This document shows, piece by piece, positions 21,190 through 32,287 of a stretch of 64,000 nt of DNA (the first letter of the stretch is position 1; each line of letters begins with the position of its first letter). Source of the DNA: Sphingomonas sp. R-74633 (lineage in GTDB: Bacteria; Pseudomonadota; Alphaproteobacteria; Sphingomonadales; Sphingomonadaceae); contig NZ_JACCFG010000003.1 of assembly GCF_013416555.1 (NCBI RefSeq), positions 558,001-622,000 on the forward strand, given 5' to 3'. The position numbers were made by a program, and so were the translations under genes. Below the pieces are notes generated by a model. That model made no database searches and was not told the DNA's origin. It saw only the letters and a list, made by a program, of their open reading frames with translations.

Positions 21190-22089
21190 CTATTCGACCT
21201 GCTCCGCATGGAGCGTCGCGATCAGCCAGTCGTGGAACAGCTTCACCGGCCGCGTCGTCAGTGCGCGCGGGCGGCAGACGAACCAGTAACTGTAGTCGCT
21301 GTCCACGGTCAGGTCGAAGAGCTGGACCAGCCGGTCGTCGCGCGCCGCCTCGAAATGCGATTCGAGCATGAACGCCACGCCCAGCCCCTGCGCCGCCGCC
21401 TCGAGCATCAGCGTGCCCGAATCGAAATGGTCGACCGCGGCAGGCTCGATCTCGGTTTCGGCGAGACCCGCTGCCGCGCGCCACGCGGTGAAGGTGTCCG
21501 CCATGTCGCGGTGCACAAGCGCGGTCAGCTTCGATAGCTGCTCCGGCTTGGTGATCGGATCGGGCCCCTCGAGCAGCGATTTCGCGCCGATCACATAGAC
21601 GCGATTGCGGTCGAGTCGCTTGGCGTAGAGCGTCGGATCGATGTCGCGCGCCACCACGATCGCCGCGTCGAGCCCGTCGCCGAGCCGCGCCACCGCATGC
21701 GCGCCGGTGTCGACATCGAGGTGCAGCTCGGGGTGCTTGCGCTTGAGGTCACCGAAATGCGGCATCAGCCGCTGCGTCGCGAACAATGGCAAAAGACCAA
21801 GACGCAGGCGGAGCAGCTCGGTGCCGCTGGTCATCGTTTCCACCGCATCGGCCATGGTATCGAGCGCCGGGGCGATCATGCCGAGCAGCCGGTCGCCGTC
21901 ATCGTTGAGCTTGAGCGCCTGGTGGCGCCGCTCGAATAGCGGCTTGCCGATGAAGCGCTCGAGCGCCTGGACGCGCCGGCTGAGCGCGGGCGAAGACAGC
22001 GCCAGCTCCTCGGCAGCGGCCTTGATGGAGCCCAGCCGTGCCACCTGCACGAAAGCCTCGATTGCCGTGAGGGGAGGAAGTCGTCGCAT
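21190..22089 (-). CDS. LysR family transcriptional regulator (GcvA-like)
   Basis: A 299-residue regulator. Residues 1-60 form the winged helix-turn-helix (LTAIEAFVQVARLGSIKAA, LSSPALSRRVQALERFIG), and the rest is a periplasmic-binding-protein-like ligand domain. The MRRLPPLTAIEAF start and the end of the domain (DYSYWFVCRP) resemble GcvA-type members. ATG 22089 is used; 20 residues of upstream reading frame are unlike the family. It is divergent from the CDC48-like ATPase, 287 bases away. Confidence 0.88.
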   Translation of the reverse strand: MRRLPPLTAIEAFVQVARLGSIKAAAEELALSSPALSRRVQALERFIGKPLFERRHQALKLNDDGDRLLGMIAPALDTMADAVETMTSGTELLRLRLGLLPLFATQRLMPHFGDLKRKHPELHLDVDTGAHAVARLGDGLDAAIVVARDIDPTLYAKRLDRNRVYVIGAKSLLEGPDPITKPEQLSKLTALVHRDMADTFTAWRAAAGLAETEIEPAAVDHFDSGTLMLEAAAQGLGVAFMLESHFEAARDDRLVQLFDLTVDSDYSYWFVCRPRALTTRPVKLFHDWLIATLHAEQVE

Positions 22090-22226
22090 TTCGCTCTCTT
22101 TTTGTTGCGCTGCGTCATTATCCTTGGCGCGGGTTTCGCCCCACGCCAATGCCCTTTTGGGTGTAGCGCATATATCGCCCTTGTTATTCGCGATTGCAAG
22201 TTATGCACGCGTTAATGTTTATCTTC

Positions 22227-22259
22227 GCACTTGCACAAAAACCGGCCGCACTGCACAAA
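22227..22259 (+). repeat. Direct repeats in the leader of the CDC48-like ATPase gene
   Basis: GCACTTGCACAAA at 22227-22239 and GCACTGCACAAA at 22248-22259 differ by one base and start 21 bases apart, which is two helical turns. They lie between the divergent LysR and ATPase genes and could be a regulator's binding sites. Confidence 0.5.
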
Positions 22260-22297
22260 GCACGTGCCTTTCAGGCATCCTCTCCTAAAACTTTCCC

Positions 22298-22326
22298 GGC
22301 CGGTCCTCGTGATCGGCCTTTTTTTT
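22298..22326 (+). terminator. Strong terminator hairpin inside the ATPase leader (possible attenuator)
   Basis: GGCCGGTC at 22298-22305 pairs with GATCGGCC at 22311-22318 (one G-U pair) around a five-base loop and is followed by eight T. It lies 50 bases before ATG 22377, on the coding side, so it would end transcripts before the gene. The 5' arm GGCCGGT is also perfectly complementary to ACCGGCC at 22241-22247, which would give a competing hairpin. It could be an attenuator or the end of a short non-coding RNA. Confidence 0.65.
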
Positions 22327-22376
22327 GTTTGAACGATTCCCCACGTTCCGCGCTTCACGCCTGGGGAGAACAGAAA

Positions 22377-24671
<2,295 letters not shown>

Positions 24672-24678
24672 CCTTGGT

Positions 24679-24760
24679 CGTCACCCCCGGCGAAAGCCGG
24701 GGCCCAGGGTCACGGGCGATGTCCTGTTTGGCTCTGGGTCCCGGCTTTCCCGGGGTGACG
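24679..24760. repeat. Hairpin-forming intergenic repeat (REP-like) between convergent genes
   Basis: Arms CGTCACCCCCGGCGAAAGCC (from 24679) and the near-exact inverse ending GGGTGACG (24760) enclose a spacer of roughly 30 bases. It fills the whole gap between the ATPase stop and the convergent MFS stop. A related, more decayed copy lies at 55844-55939. The GGCGAAAGCCGGG core is, in my memory, common between genes in sphingomonad genomes. It may act as a terminator for both strands. Confidence 0.75.
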
Positions 24761-24761
24761 A

Positions 24762-26048
24762 TCACTTGGGGACGCGCCGCGTCGCCATCCACGCATAGAC
24801 CAGCAGACACCCCAGCCACCCCGCCGCAGTGAGATAGGGCAGCGGCCGCCACAGCTCGTACAGCCCCACCCCCAGCGACGGGCCGAGCACAAACGCCGCG
24901 CCGTTCACCGACGTGACCTTGCCCGCCACCGAACCCTGCGCCTCGGGACCGACGCCCAGCGAAGCGCCGGCGGTGAAACCCGGCCGCGCCAGCCCCATGC
25001 CGAGCGCGAGCAGCGCATAGCCCATCGCGATCCCGTAGAGCGTCGTCGCTGTCCCCGTCGCGATGCAGCCGACCGCGCCCAGCGCCGAGCCGGTCAGGAT
25101 CAGCGCGCGCGGCTTCAGGTCGAGCAGCGGGATCAGGCCCCATTGGGCGAGCAGCGACGATCCCGCGCCGATCATCAAAACAAGTCCCGTGGGATGAATC
25201 GCCTCCACCGGCGCCAGCTGCATCCGGTCGATGATCAGGAAGCCGATCGCTTGGCCGGTCATCGCCTGGGCATGGCCGATGATCAGCCCGGCAATGATCC
25301 AGGCGCGGATGCGCGGGTCGAAATAACGCACAGGCTGGCTCGGCTCGCTCGTCGCCGCGGTGACGTTGGCGCCGGTGCCCTGCCCGCCGATCGACGGATA
25401 GGAGATCGCCGCGCCATGCGCATTGCCCTCGTCCTTGGAAAGTCCGCGCGCCGCCGCGATCCAGATCACGATCCCGATCGCACTCGCGGCAAAGGCGGGT
25501 CCGGCGAGTCCGATCATCGGTCCGTCCGGCCAAAGCCGCCCCATCACCAGCAGCGGCGCGATCGCCGGGCCCAGGATCGTGCCGAGCCCGAAGGCCGAGG
25601 CGAGCAAGGTCAGCGCCTGCGTCCGCTCCGTGCGGCTGGTCCGCCCCGCGACGATAGCCTGCACCGCGGGCGGCGCGGCCGATCCGAATGTCCCGTAGAT
25701 CACCCGCCCGGCGACAAAGGCGATGAAGGTCGCCACCGGTCCGAGCAGCCCGTTGATTCCCATCGCCAGGCACAGTCCGCAAATTCCCAGCGACACGGTA
25801 AAGCCGGCGATCCCGACCAGCACCATCGCGCGCCGCCCATGCCGGTCCGATCGGTTGGCCCAGAAGGGTGCGGCGATCACCCAGAGCAGCGCCGAGACGG
25901 AGAAGACCGCGGCGACCGCGCTGTCCGGCGCATGGAGTGAGCGGCCAAGCGCCGGCAGCACCGATTGCAGCGCGGTATTCCCCGCCGCGATGACGAGCAT
26001 GACGGTGAAAAGCAGGCCGAAGGTCCGGTCGAAATGCCGAAGCTTCAT
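24762..26048 (-). CDS. MFS transporter
   Basis: A 428-residue 12-helix major facilitator with RSDRHGRRAMVLVG (the family's loop 2-3 motif) and ASAFGLGTILGPAIAPLL (the motif C typical of antiporters) around residues 150-170. It probably exports a small molecule or drug. The start overlaps the stop of the ABM-domain gene by four bases (ATGA), so the two are probably translated together. Its stop abuts the REP-like element. Confidence 0.87.
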   Translation of the reverse strand: MKLRHFDRTFGLLFTVMLVIAAGNTALQSVLPALGRSLHAPDSAVAAVFSVSALLWVIAAPFWANRSDRHGRRAMVLVGIAGFTVSLGICGLCLAMGINGLLGPVATFIAFVAGRVIYGTFGSAAPPAVQAIVAGRTSRTERTQALTLLASAFGLGTILGPAIAPLLVMGRLWPDGPMIGLAGPAFAASAIGIVIWIAAARGLSKDEGNAHGAAISYPSIGGQGTGANVTAATSEPSQPVRYFDPRIRAWIIAGLIIGHAQAMTGQAIGFLIIDRMQLAPVEAIHPTGLVLMIGAGSSLLAQWGLIPLLDLKPRALILTGSALGAVGCIATGTATTLYGIAMGYALLALGMGLARPGFTAGASLGVGPEAQGSVAGKVTSVNGAAFVLGPSLGVGLYELWRPLPYLTAAGWLGCLLVYAWMATRRVPK

Positions 26049-26368
26049 TTCCGCTCCCAGCTATAACTGCGCCCGATCTCGGCGACGTGGAGCATGTACC
26101 ATTTGTACCAGCGCCCGCGCCCGGCCTCGCGTGTCTCAGCATGGTCGGGATGCTTGCGCCACGCGACCGCGCTGGCTTCGTCGGCCCAATAGCTGAGCGT
26201 GATCGCATTGCCCGCAGCGTCGCCGACATGGTCGACGCCCCGATAGCCCGGCTGCTGCGCGGCCAGCGCGTCCATCGCGGCGGCGGCGATCGCATAGCCC
26301 TCGGCATCGTCGCCGGTGCGCTCGGAGATGAACAGGACGGCGGTTTGCCCGGTGCGATCCTCAGCCAT
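26045..26368 (-). CDS. Antibiotic biosynthesis monooxygenase (ABM) domain protein
   Basis: A 107-residue single-domain protein of the ferredoxin-like ABM fold. It shows the usual pattern AVLFISERTGDDAEGYA, LAAQQPGYRGVDHV, ITLSYWADEASAVAWRKHPDH and a C-terminal Trp/Tyr-rich strand (WYKWYMLHVAEI). Members are heme- or quinone-related oxygenases or merely stress-related; function cannot be assigned. It is translationally coupled to the MFS gene behind it. Confidence 0.82.
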   Translation of the reverse strand: MAEDRTGQTAVLFISERTGDDAEGYAIAAAAMDALAAQQPGYRGVDHVGDAAGNAITLSYWADEASAVAWRKHPDHAETREAGRGRWYKWYMLHVAEIGRSYSWERK

Positions 26369-26423
26369 GGCTCACCCGCTTAGGCAGTTTGTCCGTGCGC
26401 GCAAACCCGCTACCGCCTGCGAA

Positions 26424-27173
26424 ATGATCACCGATTGGCATTTCTATGCGCTCGCCGTGCCCGCGGTGATCCTCCTCGGCCTCTCCAAGGGCGGGTTCGC
26501 CGGGATGGGGGCGCTTTCGCTCCCGTTGCTCGCCTTCGCGATCGATCCGGTACGCGCCGCCGCGATCACCCTGCCGATCCTGATCGCGCAGGACGTGGTC
26601 GGCGTCTGGGCGTTCCGCCGTACGGTCGACTGGCGGCTGCTGGCCTGGATGCTCCCTGGCTCGATGCTCGGCATCGCGCTCGGCTATTGGTTCGCGGCGA
26701 GTGTTTCCTCGGCCGCGGTGATGGCGATGGTCGGCGCGATTTCGATTCTGTTCGGCGCATATCGCCTCTGGGCCGCGCGCCACAAGACACCGGGCGACAC
26801 CGCGCACTGGCCCGACTGGATCGGCTCGCTGTTCGGCGTGGCCTCGGGCTTCACCAGCCAGATCGCCCATGCCGGCCAGCCGCCCTTCCAGCTCTGGGTG
26901 CTGCCGCGCAACCTGCCGCGCGACCTGCTCGTCGGCACCACCGCGCTGTTCTTCGCGGCGACCAACTGGATCAAGGTCCCGGCCTATTGGGCGCTCGGCC
27001 AGTTCACGCCCGCCAACGTCATGACGTCAGCCGCGCTGCTGCCGCTGGCGCTGGTCTCCACCGTCGCCGGTGTGTGGCTGGTGCGAAGGGTCGACGCGGC
27101 GCGCTTCTACACCGCGATCTATGTGTTGATGATGCTGGTCGGGGCCGCACTCGTTGCCGAGGCGATTCGCTAG
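26424..27173 (+). CDS. Sulfite exporter TauE/SafE family protein
   Basis: A 249-residue integral membrane protein with about eight helices. It has the TauE/SafE motif LGLSKGGFAGMGALSLPLLA near the N-terminus and its second-half counterpart GVASGFTSQIAHAGQPPFQ. The family exports sulfite, sulfoacetate or other organosulfur anions, mostly by inference. ATG 26424 starts right before the first helix. The TAG stop is one base from the convergent prs stop (TAGCTCA). Confidence 0.88.
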   Translation: MITDWHFYALAVPAVILLGLSKGGFAGMGALSLPLLAFAIDPVRAAAITLPILIAQDVVGVWAFRRTVDWRLLAWMLPGSMLGIALGYWFAASVSSAAVMAMVGAISILFGAYRLWAARHKTPGDTAHWPDWIGSLFGVASGFTSQIAHAGQPPFQLWVLPRNLPRDLLVGTTALFFAATNWIKVPAYWALGQFTPANVMTSAALLPLALVSTVAGVWLVRRVDAARFYTAIYVLMMLVGAALVAEAIR

Positions 27174-27174
27174 C

Positions 27175-28110
27175 TCAGTCGAACAGCGAGGAGACCGAGC
27201 TTTCGTCCGCGATCCGCTTGATCGCCTCGGCGAGCAAAGGCGCGATCGTCAGATGGCGGATCTTGCTGCTCTCGGCGATCACCGCATGGTTGCCGATCGA
27301 GTCGGTGATCACCAGCTCGGTCAGCGCCGATCCGTCGACCCGCGCCACCGCGCCGCCCGAAAGCACGCCGTGGGTACAATAAGCGACCACGCCCTCGGCG
27401 CCCGATGCCTTGAGTGCGGCGGCGGCGTTGCACAAGGTGCCGGCCGAATCGACGATGTCGTCGATCAGGATGCAGAAACGCCCTTCGACATTGCCGATGA
27501 TGTTCATCACTTCGGACTCGCCCGGGCGCTCGCGGCGCTTGTCGACGATGGCGAGCGGCGCATTGTCGAGCCGCTTGGCCAGCGCGCGGGCGCGGACCAC
27601 GCCGCCCACGTCGGGCGAGACGACCATCCACTGCTTGCCGGGGAAGCGGCTATGGATGTCGGCGCTCATCACCGGCGCGGCGAAGAGATTGTCGGTCGGG
27701 ATATCGAAGAAACCCTGGATCTGCCCGGCATGCAGGTCGACCGAGAGCACGCGGTCGGCGCCGGCGGTGGTCACCAGGTTGGCAACCAGCTTGGCCGAGA
27801 TCGGAGTGCGCGGGCCGGGCTTCCGGTCCTGGCGGGCATAGCCGAAATAGGGGAGCACCGCGGTGATGCGCCGCGCCGATGCGCGCTTCAGCGCGTCGAC
27901 CATGATCAGCATTTCCATGAGGTTGTCGTTCGCCGGGAACGAGGTCGACTGGAGCACGAACACGTCCTCGCCGCGGACATTCTCGAGGATCTCGACGAAG
28001 ATCTCCTCATCGGCGAAGCGGCGGACGTTGGCCTGCGTCAGCGGAATCTCGAGATACTCGGCGATCGCCTTGGCGAGCGGCGCGTTCGAATTGCCGGCCA
28101 ACAGTTTCAT
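27175..28110 (-). CDS. prs: Ribose-phosphate pyrophosphokinase
   Basis: Makes PRPP from ribose 5-phosphate and ATP for nucleotide, histidine and tryptophan synthesis. It is 311 residues, with the class I blocks [36 protein letters not shown], the flexible-loop [15 protein letters not shown], and the PRPP-binding motif [15 protein letters not shown]. It is divergent from gltX across 129 bases and convergent with the TauE gene. Confidence 0.96.
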   Translation of the reverse strand: MKLLAGNSNAPLAKAIAEYLEIPLTQANVRRFADEEIFVEILENVRGEDVFVLQSTSFPANDNLMEMLIMVDALKRASARRITAVLPYFGYARQDRKPGPRTPISAKLVANLVTTAGADRVLSVDLHAGQIQGFFDIPTDNLFAAPVMSADIHSRFPGKQWMVVSPDVGGVVRARALAKRLDNAPLAIVDKRRERPGESEVMNIIGNVEGRFCILIDDIVDSAGTLCNAAAALKASGAEGVVAYCTHGVLSGGAVARVDGSALTELVITDSIGNHAVIAESSKIRHLTIAPLLAEAIKRIADESSVSSLFD

Positions 28111-28239
28111 CGAAAATCTCCCGCGTGTCCCTCGACGCCCCCTTTGTCAGCCGATTCCGGGCGGGGCAAGCCGGGGAATGGCTTATACACGGCAAATGCG
28201 CCGGTGGCGTGGGGCTCGCGGCGGGGCTAAGGCCGCTCA

Positions 28240-29565
28240 ATGACCATCGTCACCCGTTTCGCGCCCAGCCCCACCGGCAATCTCCATGTCGGCAATCTGC
28301 GCGCCGCGCTCCACAACTGGATGTTCGCGAAAGCCAAGGGCGGCCGCTTCCTGCTGCGCATCGACGATACCGATGGCGAGCGGTCGCAGGAGCATTTCGT
28401 CGACTCGATCCGCGCCGACCTCGCCTGGCTGGGTCTCAATCCCGATGGCGAGGCGCGCCAGTCCGCCCGCTTCGATCTTTACGAGGCGCGCTTCGCGGAA
28501 CTGAAGGCGGCCGGCCGCGTCTATCCGGCCTATGAGACCGCGCAGGAGCTGGAGCTCAAGCGCAAAGTGCTGCTCGGCCGCGGCCTGCCTCCGGTCTATG
28601 ACCGCAGCGCGCTCGCGCTCAGCGACGAGGACCGCGCCAAACTCGAGGACGAAGGCACCCGCCCGCACTGGCGCTTCAAGCTCGATCATGACGCCATGAT
28701 CGAATGGGACGACCTGATCCGCGGCCCCCAGCGCTTCGATCCGAAGACGATGAGCGACCCCGTCGTCCGCCGCGCCGACGGTTCCTGGCTCTATCTCCTC
28801 CCCTCGGTGATCGACGATATCGACATGGGGATCAGCCATGTGGTGCGTGGAGAGGACCATGTCTCGAACACCGCCAGCCAGCTCCAGATGTTCGCGGCGC
28901 TCGGTGCTTCCGCGCCCCGGTTCGCGCACGAGGCATTGCTCACCGGCGCCGAGGGCAAGCTCTCCAAGCGCCTCGGCTCGCTCGGTATCGCGCATTTCCG
29001 CGAGGAAGGTATCGAGCCCCAGGCGCTGATCGCCCTGCTCGCCCGGCTGGGCACCAGCGATCCCGTCGAGCCGCTCGTCGACTCCGCCCCGCTGATCGAG
29101 GCCTTCGACTTTGCCCGCTTCGGCCGCGCGCCGGCGCGCTTCGACGAGGAGGAGCTCGCCCAGCTCAATGCCCGCATCGTCCACCAGCTCGACTATGCCG
29201 CGGTCCGCGACCGGCTCCCCGCGAGCATGACCGAGGCGGGCTGGGCCGCGATCCGCCCCAACCTCACGCGTGTCGCCGAGGCGGCGGACTGGTGGCAGGT
29301 GGTCGAGGGGCCGGTGACCGCGACGATCGCCGAGGAAGACCACGCCTTCATCTCCCAGGCCGCCGAAATCGCGGACACCATCGACTGGTCGAACCCGTGG
29401 CCCGCGCTCACCGGCGCGCTCAAGGAAGCCACCGGCCGCAAGGGCCGCGCGCTGTTCCTGCCGCTGCGACTCGCGCTTACCGGGCGCGAACATGGCCCCG
29501 ACATGGCCGCGTTGCTGCCGCTGATCGGCAAGGAAAATGCCTTGGATCGTCTCCGTAGCGGCTGA
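28240..29565 (+). CDS. gltX: Glutamyl-tRNA synthetase
   Basis: Class I synthetase of 441 residues with RFAPSPTGNLHVGN (HIGH-type motif at 16-19) and KLSKR at 240-244. Alphaproteobacteria commonly carry two GluRS copies, one of which may charge tRNA-Gln for amidation. This shorter form, with HVGN and with KLSKR and not KMSKR, could be either; the second copy is not in the window. ATG 28240 gives MTIVTRFAPSPTG. Confidence 0.94.
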   Translation: MTIVTRFAPSPTGNLHVGNLRAALHNWMFAKAKGGRFLLRIDDTDGERSQEHFVDSIRADLAWLGLNPDGEARQSARFDLYEARFAELKAAGRVYPAYETAQELELKRKVLLGRGLPPVYDRSALALSDEDRAKLEDEGTRPHWRFKLDHDAMIEWDDLIRGPQRFDPKTMSDPVVRRADGSWLYLLPSVIDDIDMGISHVVRGEDHVSNTASQLQMFAALGASAPRFAHEALLTGAEGKLSKRLGSLGIAHFREEGIEPQALIALLARLGTSDPVEPLVDSAPLIEAFDFARFGRAPARFDEEELAQLNARIVHQLDYAAVRDRLPASMTEAGWAAIRPNLTRVAEAADWWQVVEGPVTATIAEEDHAFISQAAEIADTIDWSNPWPALTGALKEATGRKGRALFLPLRLALTGREHGPDMAALLPLIGKENALDRLRSG

Positions 29566-29593
29566 TTCGGGAACTATTTACCCGGGATATGTA

Positions 29594-29605
29594 ATGTTGT
29601 ATCAT
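29594..29605. promoter_or_regulatory. Possible Zur-like box upstream of tonB
   Basis: ATGTTGTATCAT agrees at 10 of 12 positions with ATGTTATAACAT, the core I recall for Zur operators in several Proteobacteria. It sits 46 bases before the tonB start, in the promoter region. Half-site symmetry is imperfect, so this is a weak call. Confidence 0.3.
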
Positions 29606-29651
29606 CGCTTATGCCGGCCAAAGACCGGCGTTGGAGAAGGAGTGCAACGCC

Positions 29652-30326
29652 ATGTCCACCTATGCCGAAACTGGCTATCAGCCCCGCAAGCCGCGCGCGG
29701 TCAGCCTGGGTGCCGCCTTCCTGATCAACGGCGCGATCATCGCCGGAATGATCTATTCGGCGCCCGACTTCGTCAAAACCGTGCTTCCCAGATCAATGGA
29801 CACCTATAATGTCCGCGATCTGCCGCCGCCGCCGCCGATCGATCCGCCCAAGGAGCAGCCCAAGGTCGAGCAAAAGTCGCCGACCCAGCCGCCCATCACT
29901 GCCCCCGATCCGATCCTCAAGACCGACAGCAATCTCGATCTGAAGACCACGGACAAGATTCCCGACGCGCTCCCCGATCCGGTCAAGCCGCTCGATCCCG
30001 GCCCTGTCACCCGGGTCGAGCCTCGCGTCGAGCCGGCCCCGCCCCTGATCGGCGCAACCCGCGATGGCCGCGCGGAATTCCAGCCCGAATATCCGGCGTC
30101 GGAGCTTCGTCTCCAGCGCGACGGCAGCGTCTCGGTCAAAGTGCTTGTGGGTACCAATGGCCGGGTGAAGGCCGTCGAGCAGCTCAGTGCCACCAGCTCG
30201 GCATTCTTCGATGCGACCCGGCGCCAGGCGCTGTCCAAATGGCGCTTCAAGCCGGCGACGCGCGGTGGCGTGGCGCAGGAGACTTGGATGACGCTCACCG
30301 TCACTTTCCGGATCCAGGACCAGTAA
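29652..30326 (+). CDS. tonB: Energy transducer TonB
   Basis: A 224-residue periplasm-spanning protein that passes proton-motive-force energy to outer-membrane receptors. It has one N-terminal membrane helix (SLGAAFLINGAIIAGMIY), a Pro-rich spacer from about residue 58 (DLPPPPPIDPPKEQPK), and a C-terminal TonB domain with YPASELRLQRDGSVSVKVLV and ALSKWRFKPATR. ATG 29652 has GAGAAGGAG upstream. No exbB or exbD is adjacent. Confidence 0.93.
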   Translation: MSTYAETGYQPRKPRAVSLGAAFLINGAIIAGMIYSAPDFVKTVLPRSMDTYNVRDLPPPPPIDPPKEQPKVEQKSPTQPPITAPDPILKTDSNLDLKTTDKIPDALPDPVKPLDPGPVTRVEPRVEPAPPLIGATRDGRAEFQPEYPASELRLQRDGSVSVKVLVGTNGRVKAVEQLSATSSAFFDATRRQALSKWRFKPATRGGVAQETWMTLTVTFRIQDQ

Positions 30327-30336
30327 CAGGGCTTGG

Positions 30337-30375
30337 AGGGGGCGCGGGGGCTGGCTCTCGGGCCCCCGCGCCCCT
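30337..30375 (+). terminator. Strong GC hairpin after tonB
   Basis: AGGGGGCGCGGGGGC and GCCCCCGCGCCCCT form a stem of about 13 pairs with one bulge and a ten-base loop, 11 bases after the tonB stop. No T-run follows, so it may be a weak terminator or an RNA-stabilising element before the riboflavin genes. Confidence 0.5.
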
Positions 30376-30381
30376 ATCTTC

Positions 30382-30738
30382 ATGCCCGAGATGACCTTCC
30401 TGAAGTATATTTCCCCGCTGCGCGCGATTCGCGACCTCCGGCGCTTCCTTGCCCAGCGCAAGCCGCATGAGCTGTGGTTCATGATGCTCTCGATGGGGAT
30501 CACGCTGGTCGTGCTGTACGTGTTCGTGAAGGACTCGCACGTTCCCACGCCCTACAAGCGCGACATCATCTATGTGCAGCAGTGGCGGCTCGATCGCACC
30601 GATGCCGACATCAAGGCGCAGCAGGCCAAGGATCTGCCCGGCGAACTCAAGGCCAAGGCCGATTTCAAGGCACGCCAGGAAAAGCGCGCCGCTGAATTCA
30701 AGAAATATGACGATTGGCTGACCAACCACGGCTTCTGA
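30382..30738 (+). CDS. Small single-pass membrane protein upstream of ribD
   Basis: A 118-residue protein of unknown function. One membrane helix (about residues 32-49, LWFMMLSMGITLVVLYVFV) is preceded by a basic segment and followed by a charged, probably helical tail rich in Lys, Ala and Gln. ATG 30391 is an alternative start. It lies directly before ribD, overlapping it if ribD begins at TTG 30714, so it may be part of the riboflavin transcript. I do not recognise a family. Confidence 0.75.
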   Translation: MPEMTFLKYISPLRAIRDLRRFLAQRKPHELWFMMLSMGITLVVLYVFVKDSHVPTPYKRDIIYVQQWRLDRTDADIKAQQAKDLPGELKAKADFKARQEKRAAEFKKYDDWLTNHGF

Positions 30739-31679
30739 GCGATTCGCGCCGGATGGGCGCCGCGCTGGCTCTGGCCGAGCGCGGGCGGGGCCGGACTGCG
30801 CCCAATCCCAATGTCGGCTGCGTCATCGTTCGTGACGGCGTCGTCGTCGGCCGCGGCTGGACCCAGCCGGGCGGTCGCCCCCATGCCGAGGCGAAGGCGC
30901 TGGCGGAGGCGGGCGAAAAGTCGCGCGGCGCAACTGTCCATGTCACGCTCGAGCCCTGCGCGCACGCATCCGCGCGCGGCCCGGCCTGCTCTAACCTGCT
31001 GATCGAGGCTGGGGTCGCCCGTGTGGTGATCGCACTCGGCGATCCCGATCCGCGAACCAATGGGGCAGGGGCTGCGCGCCTGCGTGCCGCCGGAATCGAC
31101 GTGACCGAGGGCGTTCGCACCGCCGAAGCGCGCCGCTCGATGGCCGGCTTCCTGACGCGGCTGGAAAAGCGCCGTCCCTTCGTCACGCTCAAGCTCGCGA
31201 CGTCGCTCGACGGCCAGATCGCGCTCGCTTCGGGCGAAAGCCAGTGGATCACCGGTGCTCAGGCGCGCGCCCACACGCATCTCGAACGCGCCCGGCACGA
31301 GGCGATCCTGGTTGGCCGCCGCACGATGGAAGCCGACAATCCCCGGCTCGACGTCCGCCTGCCCGGGCTGGAGGACCGCTCGCCGCGCCGGCTGACGCTT
31401 TCCTCGACCGGCGACCTCAAGCGCCCCGAGGACATCGCCACTCTCGAAGCCATCGACCATCTCTTCGTCGAAGGCGGCGCCGAAACCGCCGCCTCCTTTC
31501 TCCGCGCCGACCTGGTCGACCGCCTGCTGCTCTATCGCGCTCCGATCCTGATCGGCGCGGGCAAGGCCGCGCTCGGCGATATCGGGCTTACCCGGCTGGG
31601 CGATGCGCATGGCCGCTGGAAGCTGCAGGATAGCCGCATGCTTGGCAGTGACAGGATGGAGGTCTACGAGCGCGCGTAA
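30714..31679 (+). CDS. ribD: Bifunctional riboflavin deaminase/reductase RibD
   Basis: Carries out the second and third steps of riboflavin synthesis. The deaminase half (to about 150) has the zinc site HAE in RPHAEAKAL and the two cysteines of LEPCAHASARGPAC; the reductase half (from about 155) has TLKLATSLDGQIA and the NADPH-binding VEGGAETAASFL. The start is uncertain: TTG 30714 keeps the first helix whole but overlaps the upstream gene by 25 bases, while ATG 30753 (MGAALALAERG) would begin inside that helix. The stop TAA overlaps the ribE ATG. Confidence 0.92.
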   Translation: MADQPRLLSDSRRMGAALALAERGRGRTAPNPNVGCVIVRDGVVVGRGWTQPGGRPHAEAKALAEAGEKSRGATVHVTLEPCAHASARGPACSNLLIEAGVARVVIALGDPDPRTNGAGAARLRAAGIDVTEGVRTAEARRSMAGFLTRLEKRRPFVTLKLATSLDGQIALASGESQWITGAQARAHTHLERARHEAILVGRRTMEADNPRLDVRLPGLEDRSPRRLTLSSTGDLKRPEDIATLEAIDHLFVEGGAETAASFLRADLVDRLLLYRAPILIGAGKAALGDIGLTRLGDAHGRWKLQDSRMLGSDRMEVYERA

Positions 31680-32287
31680 TGTTCACGGGAATCGTCACCG
31701 ATATCGGCACGGTCGAGGCCACGGAGAAGCAGGGTGACCTGCATGTCCGCGTCTCCACCGCCTATGAAACCACAGGCATCGACCTGGGCGCCTCGATCTC
31801 CTGTTCGGGCGTATGCCTGACGGTGGTCGACAAGGCTGCTGGCTGGGTGGCGTTCGACGTCTCGGGAGAGACGATCAGCCGCACGGCGAAAGGCATGTGG
31901 ACCTCGGGCCGCAAGCTCAACCTCGAGCGCGCGCTGCGCCTCGGCGACGAATTGGGCGGGCATATCGTCACCGGCCATGTCGACGGCATCGGCACGGTCA
32001 AGTCGATCGAGGAGATCGGCGGCTCGCATCACATCGTGATCCTCGCGGGACCGGAGCTGGCTCCGTACATCGCGCCCAAGGGCTCGATCACCGTCGACGG
32101 CGTCTCGCTCACCGTCAATGCGGTTCGCGATACCGATGCCGGTGTCGAATTCGACCTCAACATCATTCCCCACACCGCTTCCGTCACTACATTCGGGGCA
32201 TTGGAAGCCGGCCAGGCCGTCAATCTCGAGATCGACGTGCTCGCCCGCTATCTGCAGCGTATGGAGTCCCTCCGTGGCAAAGCCTGA
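31679..32287 (+). CDS. ribE: Riboflavin synthase alpha subunit
   Basis: Dismutates two lumazines to riboflavin. The 202-residue protein starts MFTGIVTDIGTVEATE, the invariant N-terminus, and contains two lumazine-binding repeats, with SCSGVCLTVVD in the first and ITVDGVSLTVNAV in the second, plus GHIVTGHVDGIG. The ATG at 31679 overlaps the ribD stop by one base. Its 3' end covers the start of ribB (GTG 32274). Confidence 0.96.
   Translation: MFTGIVTDIGTVEATEKQGDLHVRVSTAYETTGIDLGASISCSGVCLTVVDKAAGWVAFDVSGETISRTAKGMWTSGRKLNLERALRLGDELGGHIVTGHVDGIGTVKSIEEIGGSHHIVILAGPELAPYIAPKGSITVDGVSLTVNAVRDTDAGVEFDLNIIPHTASVTTFGALEAGQAVNLEIDVLARYLQRMESLRGKA

Noticed and set aside
30327..30713. FMN riboswitch upstream of the riboflavin genes
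   Set aside because: The strong hairpin after tonB has none of the conserved RFN-element loops, and the gene before ribD leaves no space for it.
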